DNA of 64,000 nucleotides from the NCBI GenBank assembly GCA_032358255.1, contig JAULBX010022187.1:186001-250000 (forward strand), read 5' to 3'. The translations under genes and the position numbers were made by a program. Within the stretch, counting starts at the first letter, position 1, and every line of letters starts with the position of its first letter. The notes beneath the pieces are model-generated. The model was given only the letters and a program-made list of their open reading frames with translations. It was not told where the DNA came from and ran no database searches. Shown one piece after another: positions 24,593 to 35,420 of the stretch. This stretch comes from Heterotrichella gracilis. Its lineage: Eukaryota; Sar; Xanthophyceae; Tribonematales; Xanthonemataceae.

Positions 24593-25300
24593 GGACGGAG
24601 GGTATTTGTTTAGGGTTTGTCTAGGATTTGGACATTAGGGTAGTGCGGATCAGAAGATGGCGCTCAGCTTCCTTTGAGGGGCGGGGCGTAATGAGGGCTC
24701 AGGATATTTTGTTTAGGGTTTTGTTTGGGGTTTGGAGTTTAGGTACTGCGGACCACAAGATGGCGCTCAACTTGCTGTGAGGGGAGGGCGTAACGCGGGC
24801 GTAGGGTACTTTGTATAGGGTTTTGTTTGGAGTTGTAAGTTTAGGTATTATGGGCATGGGGATGGCTCTTATTTTCCTGTGAGGGCCAAATGAGGGCCTG
24901 GACGAGGGATGCAGGGGACGGGTTGTAGGGAATTATGTGTAGGGTTTTCGACTTGATGATGGTGCTTACCTTTTGTGAGGGACGGGGCTTGATGGACGTT
25001 TTAGGTTGGCACTCTGTGGAGATTCAGGTACTGCGGACCAAAAGATGGCTATGAGCTTGCTGTGAGGGACGCCAACGTGATATGGTGAGGGTTTTGGGGT
25101 AGTGCATGCATATGGAGATTAGGGTCCTGCAGACTATAAGATGGCGCTTAAATCCCAGTTTGCGGCGCTGCCGGGGCATGTGTGGGGTTTAGGTTGCTGC
25201 GGACCAGGAAATAGTGTGCCATTTTCTGTAGAGGCGGGACTTCGTGTAACGATAGGGAACTGCGGACTAGAAGCTTGGTGCTCAATCTCATTTGAGGGGC
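24593..25300 (+). repeat. Array of about eight decayed copies of the phosphatase terminal exon
   Basis: The last coding stretch (GCGGATCAGAAGATGGCGCT...CTTCCTGTGAGG) recurs downstream near 24640, 24745, 24850, 24955, 25028, 25128, 25195 and 25260, at roughly 70-105-bp spacing. The first two are close to identical; later ones decay. Linkers are GTTTAGGGTTTTGTTTGGGGTTT-like. Each keeps a TGTGAGG- or TTTGAGG-like end. Confidence 0.85.
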
Positions 25301-26927
25301 GGGATAACTGTACCTGCTGCTTGATTGCATCTTTTTGGTGCACCTTGTGTGTTGTACCTGGCTGGTCTCCTGCGGGGGTTCCCACCTGTCTGCTTCCCGT
25401 GCCCAATGCTTGGGCTGGTACACTTACACAAGCTCTGACCCCAAGACTGGGATTCCATCAGCGCTAGCGCCTTTGCAGTGCAGGTGTGTCGCGCGGTATG
25501 CCTCAGCTTCTAGACCAATGGGCAGCTGCGTGTGCGCTCTAGCATCTGAACATCATTTGTCAGTGGCCTGGTCAATGTGCCACTGAAGGGTGCCATGCCA
25601 TGCATGCCCAGCGATTTTGCGGCATCACTGCTGGCACCATGGTGGGGACTATCCAGGCGGGGGCATTCTGACTCTGCCCGTGGCGGTGCACGGGCTAGTC
25701 ATGGGAATGAATGGGCTCGCACGTGATCACGTGACGCGATGTCTGCCACTTGTCGCAACCACCAGAAAACACCCCACTGGTGCACCCTTTCCAGTCGGTC
25801 TGGGAGGCGATATAAAGCTCCAACTTGACGTTGTTTGCCTGGCTTTTCCCCAACACATACTGTTAGGCGTGCTGTTAATAGCAGTGTAGACTTTGTAGGC
25901 GTTTCTGTTGCTGTTGCTGGACACTAGGTCCTAAGGTAGTGGGTGTGCTTCCTGGAGGCAAACGTCGTTCGACAACCAGATGGTCAACCGGCTTTGCAAG
26001 GGATCTCAAGCAGATTGTGACCTGCACGCGTCTTAGCCAAGGTGCGGGGCCCGATGTAAACCTAAATCCTACTGGGTTTACATAGCTAGTGTAAGTGATG
26101 GGCGCTTTGGGAGGAGAACCTTTGTCTCAGAAACGCTGCATGTGAACCCTTGCAACCAGAGTCGATGAGTGTGTCGAAAGTGGTTTAGGCGACATATCTG
26201 TGTCGGAGATGCAGTGACTGTTGTTGTAAGAGACGGTGGGTGTCTTTGGTTGCTGCATAGGGACTGCAGTCTGCGTGAGGGCACGAGTGGCCAAGTGGGT
26301 ACTATCCAAACTTGGCATAGGCGTGAGGCATGACTCATATCTAGAACGACGATAGCAAGATGAACCCCATTCTATTCACATCTGGCCCCAAGGTAGTGCA
26401 AACACGTGTTTGTTGACCGCAGAAAGCATGGTTCACCGGCTTCAAGCGCCAGGCAAGGCCACATGCTCCTACACACGTGTACACGGTGACACTGGTTTTG
26501 CGCCATCACAGTGAGTAAGACAGCGGTGCGTCGATGCACCTTTCATTCCATACCGCGGCCAACACCTGCAATACCACAGAGCTTCTATAGCTGTGTGGTT
26601 TATTTTCCATCTAGATTATGTACTTTTGCGCCCTGAGCATGTCTATCGACACAACTGCATGCATATACCAGCGACGATATGGGTGGGATAAGTCTACAGT
26701 GCACGCGCAGTACGATGGGACGCACACCGCGCCGTAGAAACCTAGCGAAGGCCTCCGCCGGAGCAGGTTGCGGCCCTCGTGCCCCAGTTGCCCATCGTTC
26801 CCAGTCGCATGTGCACTCGTCGCCGGGGAGCAACAGCGCTGTAGGTCTAGACTTGCTAAGGTTAGTACCTTCACGTGCGTGCAGGTGTGCGCCGTCTACA
26901 CAAGAGCCGCCTGGCCGGGTGGTGGCT
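25300..26927. other. Intergenic between phosphatase gene and first RWP-RK gene
   Basis: No supported exon. Several open frames of 80-130 codons on both strands overlap one another and show no family features. The right end (26.68-26.93 kb) may hold 5' UTR or a first exon of the RWP-RK gene. Confidence 0.4.
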
Positions 26928-29900
26928 ATGCACACGCGGAGTACCCCTTGGCACGAGGCCGAAGGAGCGGGTGGCCAGCTGGAACCCATCCAGACCTACC
27001 CCAACCAGATGCACTTCTCTCGGGGACTGAGTCAGGCAGGGGTAAGTTAGCATGAAACCCTGTTAGACCCATGTCCTCCAGCCACAACCATGTAGGCTGC
27101 CAGGCCAGGTGTTGTGGTATCTTTGCAGTGTGTGTAGCCATGCCCTGCTCCCCTTAAAGGGTTTGTCAGCCCACGGCACGGTCCTTTCGTAAAACATGCA
27201 CCCCCGGCTGTTCCACGTGGCAGGCTGACCAGCTGCATGTACCACGGCCTCTGTTCCCCACCTTGTTTTGGGGACCTCCTGCTGTGGCACAGCGCACATA
27301 CCTACCCACACTGGAAAGTGCAGTGCGCTTGCCTTGACACAAGGTGCACCCACAATGCACGTCACGAGGCGCCCCACCCGCCCCTGCGCCCTCTGCACTT
27401 CATCCCTAGGCCAGTCCCACCCCTGCACCTGACGTGGCCCTCATACACACTCTCGCTCACGGTTTTATCTACTAACCAACCCCTACTCATCTGATCGCCC
27501 CCCCTCTCACCCCCCCACGTGTGCAGCTCCAAGGCCCCACCCACTACCACCAAGCGCCACAGGGCCAACCACCCACCGACCCCAGCCCGCCATCCCACTC
27601 CACCACCGCCTTCATCGCCCGCCTGTGTTTCCTGCACTCCGTCGCCAGCAACGCAGTTCTCTCCAACTGCCCAACAGAGCAGTTCCTGGCGGCGCAGGAG
27701 ATGTACGCCGTGGCAGGCGTGTTGCAGGCGCGGGCGCGTGGGCAGCGCCCAGGCCTGCAGCTGGGTAACCAGGGGATGGGGGGTGGCGGGGGTGGGCAAC
27801 CGCGCAGGGTTTGCCGGCAGCAGGCCCCGGGGCTGCAGTATGGGCAGGGGGGCCAGCAGGGGTTCTACACGAGCAGCGGGCCGGGGACTGCGTCGGGAGC
27901 GCACCTCCGCGCCACTCAACAAGCAGGTGGCCAACTGCCTGCGCGCCAACACGCGCCCGGGCCAGCGATGCAGGCGCTCAACCAGCCGCCGCTCTCGCCG
28001 CTCTCGCCGGTCCGAGTGGGCACCGTGCGGGTCACACGCGCCTCCACCAACCAGCAGTGGGGGAGGCCAGCCCTCCACCCCGGAGCCACCCTCGCGCCCC
28101 CCACCATCCCTCAGCTGCAGCCGCTGCGTGTGGCCATTTCAGGCACAGCCAGCCCAAAAAAAACCCTGCCCCGCAGCCGAAGCACCTTCCCTGGGAGCCT
28201 GCCGTCAGCATCTCTGGGCGAGGGGGGTGACGTGGGGAGTGTGGCCAAGGTCCCGTCCTCCGTCCATCATGAAACCCGTCCCTCCCTTGGGGATGACGTC
28301 ACGAGCAGTGCTGGCTTTGGGATTGGCGGCAGGGCTGACTTGTGCAGGGACAGCTTCCCACCAGTGGCCCCAACCAAGGCGGGCAAGGGGAGGGGCAGGA
28401 GGGTTTTGGAGAGGGTTCCGAAGCGCAGCTACCAGGACAGTGGCGAGGGCGGCACCTCAGGCAGTCCAGGCGGTAAGAGGCTGCGCACCGGGGAGCCGAG
28501 CCTCAGGGACCATGCGGCCTCCCAGGGCTTGAGCCAGGTGGGTCTCAGCCCTCCGTTCGATTTGGGATGGTTGGATGGGATTCCAGACCTCCTTGCCCCC
28601 GCCTCCGACGCATCCGGCGCCATCTCCCCCACCAACCACAGCCGCCAGCCTTCACCCCCGCCATCCGCGGGCGCTTCCCCCGCCGGCGGCGCAGTCAGCA
28701 GCGGCGACTCGCAGCCCACCGGCCTGCGGGATGGCTTTTGGGGGTTGGGCATTGCCGACCTTGAGGGGGAGGGGCTGTTGGACCTCCCCGTTGCGGTGAG
28801 TCACGCCACGCGGGGCATGTTGCGAGGGGTTCAGGCCATGGTGTAGGGTAATGATGGTGCCTGCATGACATGTTGGGGTTGCTGCTGGCCACATGCTGCT
28901 GATCCCCACCACCACTTCCCAACCCCACCACCACTTGCCCCCTTACCCCCTCCCCCCCCCTCACCGCACTCCCCCACACCACCTCAGGAGGCATGCGCCC
29001 GGTTGGGGTGTGGGGCAACTAGCCTCAAGAAGCTGCGCAGCAAGCTGCACATACATCGCTGGCCCTACATAAAACGCAGGCGGCTGAGGGCCCTGTGGGT
29101 GGTGTGCATGCGGGTGGCGGTGGTGGCGGGGAGGCGGCGAGGGCAGAGGGGGCAGCCCCACCCACTGAGGCTATGGCCAACATCACTGCAGAGTGCACAG
29201 GCTTGCTGGTGGTCCTTCAGGAGTACATGGCCAACTACGCTACGGTATGTGGTACACCTAGGGTTTCTGCAGGAGTACATGCCAGATCTTGTTAGGGTAA
29301 TTTGGAATGAACAGACTTGGTGGAGTTTGACGGGTACAAGCCAGATCTTGTTAGGGTACGTGGGGCAGGGAAGGGGACGGCGAGACGCAAGCCACATCCT
29401 CCCATTGCAAATATTGCCAATATTCAACTTCAATCAACTGGAAGTTCAATATCTAGTAACGATAGTTCAAAAATTGCCATGAAAAGTCCTCCCCATTGCC
29501 AATATTTCCTACGGAAAATTTTACAAAAATGCATGCTTGCTTCACTTTGAATTTATTATTTAGTCCTCCCGCTGCTGAGGACTGCCCCCACTCCTTGCTG
29601 TAGATGTACGGTGCTGGTGACGACCCACAAGAGATCACCGAGCCTTGGACCCGCATTCTTGCAGTGCGCAACAGCCTAAAGAAGTTACGGGATGCCGCAG
29701 GTACGCACCCCCAAAACACTACATATTACCCTACATATAACCGTAAATATCACTACGCTGCCGCCCGCAGCACATTGATGGTAAACCCTAAACCCTATCA
29801 TGCTCTGCGTGCTCCGTGCCATGCTTGTTGGAACGCGTGCACAGCGCATCAGGCGTGTGGCGCCGCCCCTTGATCGCCCGTGTCAGTGAGGCACCATGCA

Positions 29901-30155
29901 TGTGCACCTGCAGGGTTTGAGATTTGAGGCCAATCCTCCACATGTGTGTACATGGGCTGGTAGGCTCAAGCTTGCACTGCAGCACCCCATTGAACCGCTT
30001 GCGCAACCTTCCCCTGACCTTACCGTAAACCCTAAACAGGCCTCCTGACCGTATCGTCCTGACTTTCCGCAGATGGTGGACCTTTTGGCCCCGAGTATGG
30101 CGACGCTGCAACAGCCGCAGCCCTGCTGGATGCGCTGGAGGGCACGGTGGTTTAG
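26928..30155 (+). CDS. RWP-RK domain protein 1, about 600 aa, one apparent frameshift
   Basis: Putative nuclear DNA-binding regulator of the RWP-RK family (nitrogen or gamete programmes in plants and algae). Exons: tentative 26928-27041, then 27527-28795 (423 codons, Gln/Pro/Gly/Ser-rich, disordered), 28988-29244, 29604-29700, 30073-30155. The domain spans the 28795/28988 intron: GEGLLDLPVA joins EACARLGCGATSLKK, then RSKLHIHRWPYIKRRRL. The diagnostic RWPYIK is present; the final RK is represented by KRRR. After VVCMRVAVVAG the frame must shift by one base (near 29125) to continue as PPTEAMANITAEC, the frame kept in the paralogue at 33.5 kb. The end reads EYGDAATAAALLDAL...VV; the stop TAG lies inside a TTTAGGG heptamer. 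The first exon and ATG are inferred only from a phase-compatible donor (GGG|GTAAGT). Confidence 0.85.
29245..29360 (+). repeat. Donor-side echoes in RWP-RK gene 1
   Basis: After the donor at 29245 the exon end CAGGAGTACATG.CC reappears at 29268-29300, and the shared block ACA.GCCAGATCTTGTTAGGG is repeated again to 29356. Linkers contain TTAGGG. Confidence 0.7.
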
Positions 30156-32927
30156 GGTGAAGGGTGAAGGGTAGAGCAGCCTGGCGCGGGGGTGTGGCAC
30201 TGGTTGGGGTGATGTCAAAACTTTCCATCACCCAAGTGCTCTCTGCTGGGGCAGCGCCAGGGACACGTGGGCAAATCAGAGTTAAGAGGGGATGCCCCAC
30301 ATACCAATTCCAGCCCTGCTCAGCGTAACATGTGGTCAAGATGCGGTCCGCCCTGACCGCTGGTTTAGATCATGGGGTGTAGGGTGTAGGCCTGCAGGGC
30401 AGGTAACACACACGTGGCTATGCATCTGTATATTCTGTTTACAGTGCTTGTATGAATTGTATCATCGGTGAATTGTCATCGTGAATTGTTTCCCATAACA
30501 TTGTCACATATTATATTCACACTGTGGTGCTTGCCCATATTTATTGGCACTGAGGTACTGGTACAAGATTTATTCGCACTGTGTTACCGGCATTAATTGT
30601 ATTCGCACTGTGGTACTGAAACTGTCTCACTGCTGTTTACCACCCTCCTTTTGTAGCAGACTTCCTGTTCCCCCTCTTTTCCACGCTGGGTGCACTGCAC
30701 CCAAACCGTTTCTCCCCCCCCTTTGAGCCATAATCCTTTTCCCCCATTTCGAGCCATCAATACGCACTGAACGAATCTCTGCATGATGCAGATGTATCCT
30801 GATCATCCAGATTAGATCCTGGTCCATTTTCAACCATTACTAGCAGTCTCCAGGAAGGATACTTCTAGGTTCCATGTTGGTAGGAGCTAGAGGACTTCAG
30901 GTACTGTTGCAAGCATCATGCCTCTTAAGCCAAATAGAATAGTTAGTATCAGTCGCCTTGGTAGTATGTAGCGGTATGTAGCCTTGGTAGACACCCATTG
31001 CTTCTTGGCATTTCAAGTTCCCTTGACTGCCTGTTAAAATATTTAGATAGCTTCTTCTAGATAGAAGAATTTAGTGCAAGCCGGCCCCTGGGGCTTTCGT
31101 ATTTTTATCCCGGGTTGCCCTCCAAAATCCCCTTCCATCCTCGTAGCAATGCTGTTTAGGATTTTAACATCTGTTTAGGGTATCAAATAGGTTCCCTGGC
31201 ACGGTGCGGCTTCCCATGTGGGCCAATTATTGTGAATAGCACATGGTAGTGTAGTTTTTATTTATGTTAGATAGGTAGGTAGGTAGGGAGGTAGTGCAGT
31301 GGACATGCGTTGCAGCAATATAGCCAGATTAGCAGTCAGCCGTGCACAAGGGGCGCCATGCGATTTGGTGATTGCGCTCAGCATTTAGACCATTTCGTGC
31401 TCCTGCATGCGCATTGCACCAGGCTGCAATTACGCATGCCTCTGGCCTTTCCTTGCGTTTTTTTTCCTTTTCTTTCCATTGCTAGACTAGCTGATCCACT
31501 GGTTCCCCTGAGGGTTTTACTGACCAGTAGGTTTTACCAACCAGTATGGTGCTTGCTGTTGCACTAAGGTCTAGCCTGGCTACAGCGCCTGTTAGGAAAT
31601 TCAATGTTGTTTGGGCGTTTTGGCAAACACCCCAGCACTGTTTTGTGCTCACCGCTCCACTTGCCAAGGTCACCTGGGAATTGCTCACAGCACGGGGGTC
31701 CATCTATTCCCCCTGAGTGTGGTGCTGCGCCTGCATTGGCGTGCCAGGCCCTTTGGCTAACCATACTGTAATTACATGACGTGGACAACTTTCAAAAAGA
31801 GGCGATGGCTGACTGTACCAAGGCCCTATGCCCTGACCCAGCTAGTGGTGGACTTACCAGGCCTATGCCCTGACCCGCGGATGGTCTTTGTTACAGGAAG
31901 GCTGGGATGTTACTGCTTCCCTGGGATGGCGCAAATACAGCATGTACAAAAAAACCGTATGGGATGATACCGAGTCCCTGGGACGGCAGTCCACAAAAAC
32001 TCGCGTCCCTTTTTGCACCCACTCTGAAAGCAACGAGCATGAACGAAATCTCCTTCGACGTCTGTGTGCTGATGTCTGTGTGCTGAATTTGCCAGGCGCA
32101 TGCTCTGATGGGCTGTTTTCTGACTGGTGGGTATTGTTGAGGACACAGCAACTGTTCACCCTGCACGTTCAACCGGCTGTGCATAAAACCAAGGTACGGA
32201 TGCTTGCCTGGTTCTATACCAAGTGTGCACGGTAGACAAAAGTGATACCCATGATGAAGGAAGCAATTAATCTCTCTGTTCTCGCGTTGCTTTTCTCCAT
32301 GCATGTCTGATCCAATGCTCTGCCCATATATGCATGCATGCCCCGCCAATGCCATCGCCCGGTGCTGACACTTGCACGCACACGTTCACGATACCGAGCG
32401 CTAGTTGTTGGATCACCCAGAAAATGAACCACTGGGCCGCTAGTACCCAGCGCTTGCACTGCCATGTGCACCAGCTGCGCGACGATGTGGAGATCGTCGG
32501 CCGGGCGGTTCCGAGAACTAACGGCATGCCGTTTGCTGTTTGTCCACACGAGCCAATTTCGGGCGTGGACGAATCGCCCAGTAGGACTGCACCACCGCAA
32601 CGCCGTGTGGGTGGCGCAGGGGTTGCCGGCTAGCAACTTGCATGTGCATTTGTTAGGGTTTAGGGTTAAGGGTTTGGGTCCCATCTCATCTGTACTTTAA
32701 TATTTCCACTTTAACCTTTAGGATTTAAAGTCCAGCCTCATGCAAACTGCACGGACCAGGGCTTAGGATTTGAGATCCAGCCTCCCACCTTTGCTTATGC
32801 ATTGCAAAAGTCGGTTCAGCGACAGGGAGCAAATATAGCTCCAGATCTATAGATCTAGATGGCACCTCGCTAACAGCGGTGGTTGCAACGCCTGCATGCC
32901 GCCAGCCCCCTCTATTGACACCTACAG
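30156..32927. other. Long spacer between the two RWP-RK genes
   Basis: About 2.8 kb, relatively AT-rich, with almost no TTTAGGG. I find no exon with clear family features, although 5' exons of RWP-RK gene 2 should lie here or be missing. It contains a GTAG-type microsatellite (31272-31292) and dispersed element copy 3. Confidence 0.45.
31303..31352 (-). repeat. Dispersed ~50-bp element, copy 3 (reverse)
   Basis: Reverse-strand copy containing the core CTGACTGCTAATCTGGCTAT. Confidence 0.8.
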
Positions 32928-34535
32928 GTGCAGTTACCAGTGGCAAAGCAGCACCATGCAGGCAGCGCCCCTGCCCCAAAACCTTTGGGGCATTGCGTTC
33001 AGGACCTTGAGGACGAGGGCCTGTTTGACCTCCCCGTTTCGGTGGGTCGCTTGTGTTCATACCATGCTCCCATACCCGTAACCCTGAACCTGCTCCCATG
33101 CATTAAGGCCACCAATCCCAATTCAGTTTCCATCTGCACTTGGTTCTTGGCCCCCCCTTCCCCCCTCGCCACCCCGCCCATCGATGCGTGCACCCAGCCG
33201 GGTTGTCGTCCAGCCACCCTCCACTTGCTGTGACTCAAGCATGATCCCCACCACTTCCACACACCACTTCCAAACATTCCATTCCAAATCCCACCACTCA
33301 CCCACTCTGGACACTGTGCTCCTCCACTCCCGCTCCACTCTCCCACCTGTCTCTCACCCCTCCTCACCCCCCTCCCCTTCCTCCCACCCTCCTCAGGATG
33401 CATGCGCCCAGCTTGGGTGTAGCCAAACCGCCTTGAAAAACCTGGGCCGCCATTTGGGCATTGCGCGCTGGCCATACCTCAAGCGCAGAGCGATAATGAA
33501 CCTGGTGGTGGTGTGCATGGGGGTGGCGGCGGTGGGGGAGTGGGTTGCGGAGAGGGTGGCGGAGGGGGCTGACCCGCCCACAGAAGCTATAGCGCAGCTG
33601 ACATTGCACTGCAGGGAGCTGCTGGACTTCGTAAAGGGGTACATGGCAGACCCTACTAGGGTACGTGGTAGACCCTGCTAGGGTTCCTGGAGGGGTACAT
33701 AGCAGACCCTGCTATGTTAGTATGGCCTGGGAAGGGTTGCTGCGATGCCCTGAATCCTGAACCCTAAACCCCCCTTGCCGCAGATGTATGGTGATGGCGC
33801 CTTGCCGCAAGAGATTGTCAGCGCTTGCCAGCGCATCTTCAACATCCGCTGCACGCTGCGCATAGCTTGGAAACGGAGTACGTTGCCGCACACCCTAAGC
33901 CCTTGGTTTACACCTTGAAACCCCAAACACCATCTACTGCTGCGGGCAGCTTGGGACGCGGGTGCGTTGCCTTCACACAGCACCCCTGATTTGCAAAGGA
34001 GGGAAATGCATGCACTCCAGCAGTACGGTCAGATTAGCAGTCAGCCTTGCACATGCCTGCGCCACTCATAAATGTCCTCGCATCGCTTGTATCAATTCCT
34101 GGATGTGTATTGTCCTCAAGTCTTTTGTAACAAATGCAGCCCATGTGGCCCTAGGTGCCCCCCAAAAACACAGCACTACGGCCATAATGTGCAAACGCAT
34201 GTTGAATCGCTTGCATGGTGCATCCAGCTTGTACCTCCCCTCCACCACCTGTGTCAGTGCACCGCCAATGCATGCATTTGCATTGGCTGGTTGCCACAGC
34301 AAGGGCAGGCATGCATGTGGTCACTGGAAGGGATGTGTGCTTGCAGACTCTGTGACATGCATGTGCACCCTGCAGGGTGTACGGTTTGTTATTAGCATGT
34401 GTGAACCGTTCACCTAACTTAGGGTTTATAGTGACTATAAACCCTTCCGCAGGGTTCTCCACCTCTGAATACGGTGACGCTGCAACAACCGGAGCCCTGC
34501 TAGACTGGCTGGATCTGTTGGGCATGGTGGACTAG
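32928..34535 (+). CDS. RWP-RK domain protein 2, 3' four exons, paralogue of protein 1
   Basis: Tandem paralogue of the preceding gene. Exons 32928-33041, 33397-33660, 33784-33877 and 34453-34535 join without a remainder into 184 codons plus stop, with intron positions and phases identical to gene 1. RWP-RK pieces are DLEDEGLFDLPVS, then DACAQLGCSQTALKN and GIARWPYLKRRAI. A C-terminal helical region follows (PPTEAIAQLTLHCRELLDF), then MYGDGALPQEIVSACQRI and EYGDAATTGALLDWLDLL. The frame is intact where gene 1 is shifted. The first exon starts at an acceptor (CCTACAG) and has no in-frame ATG, so a 5' part is missing or not recognised. The 423-codon disordered exon of gene 1 has no counterpart; only its last ~20 residues align. 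Either a 5'-truncated duplicate or a gene with small upstream exons. Confidence 0.8.
33661..33725 (+). repeat. Donor-side echoes in RWP-RK gene 2
   Basis: GTACATGGCAGACCCTACTAGG with its donor is followed by copies at 33664-33682 and 33690-33715 (GTACATAGCAGACCCTGCTA). This is the position where gene 1 also has echoes. Confidence 0.75.
34008..34064 (-). repeat. Dispersed ~50-bp element, copy 4 (reverse)
   Basis: Reverse-strand copy inside the last intron of RWP-RK gene 2, with core CTGACTGCTAATCTGACCGT and the same GCATGTGCAAG flank. Confidence 0.8.
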
Positions 34536-35420
34536 GGTTTAGGGTTAGGGTGTAAGCAGGCGGTGATGAGCCGAGCAGATTCTGCACGCAGGCGTCAGAC
34601 TGATTGGGGCAGGGGAGCTAGAATGGGACTAATGAGGAAACCATATTTGAGCCGTATACTGTAGTGACCTTTGCGTGGGTAAGATGCAGCTGGGGCCTGG
34701 TTTGCGATGGGGCTTGGGGATTTTTACATGGTCCGGTTCAGATTTTGTGGGCGGATTGGGCCAGCGTGCTAATGATTTATGGGCGGCTGATGGCCTTTTC
34801 ATTACGGGCGCTGTGAGAACGCAGGCACACGTGCGGCGGGTACTAGCTGTAAATTGCCGCCAGCTGGCGATGGTGCTATACTTCTTCCTTTCCATTTGCC
34901 TATAGGGAGTGTTGATTGGCTGGGCCAGGCAAAGTGCCTGGTATTTGAAGGCCTTTGCTTGTCTCTTTCTGTAGTGCATAGTACGCTCTCTACTATGTGC
35001 TCCCGTGTGTTTGTAACCTTCGTACTAGACAGCATGCGGTTATACTACAACCCCTGCCGGTTGGATACGAGTGGCGCTGGGAATGACCATCAGCCACCGG
35101 TGGACTATATTGATAATCAGCTGCCCTGCCACATGCACAAGGGGGCTGACAAGGCTCTCTATGATAGGGCATACAACAGAACAGTTGCTGCTGCAAAGAG
35201 GACACTGTCAGGGACACAGCCACTCCCTAAAAACTTGTGTCTCACTGGCAGATGGGAGGGCCGCATGGCTGTCACCTACAAAACCATTGGCAGGGTATGC
35301 CCCACACTTAAAGTAGCTGTCCATAATCAAAACAGGTGCTGGCGCATGACATGCTGCAGCACCCTGGCCCTGTATCAGCATCCCTACAAAGCCATGTCAT
35401 ACACCTGGTATGGCCTCTGT
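34536..35420. other. Spacer between RWP-RK gene 2 and the triplicated gene family
   Basis: No firm gene. A plus-strand open frame of 273 codons (34854-35675) crosses into the antisense of the first unit's conserved exon, which speaks against it being coding throughout. The minus strand could hold a short last exon of unit A near 35360-35200. Confidence 0.35.

Noticed and set aside
25590-25889. 99-codon plus-strand open frame in the spacer
   Set aside because: No splice partners, no family features and similar-length frames on other strands; fits chance.
27362-28078. 238-codon minus-strand open frame
   Set aside because: Shadow of the low-complexity RWP-RK exon, with composition mirroring the sense strand and no domain.
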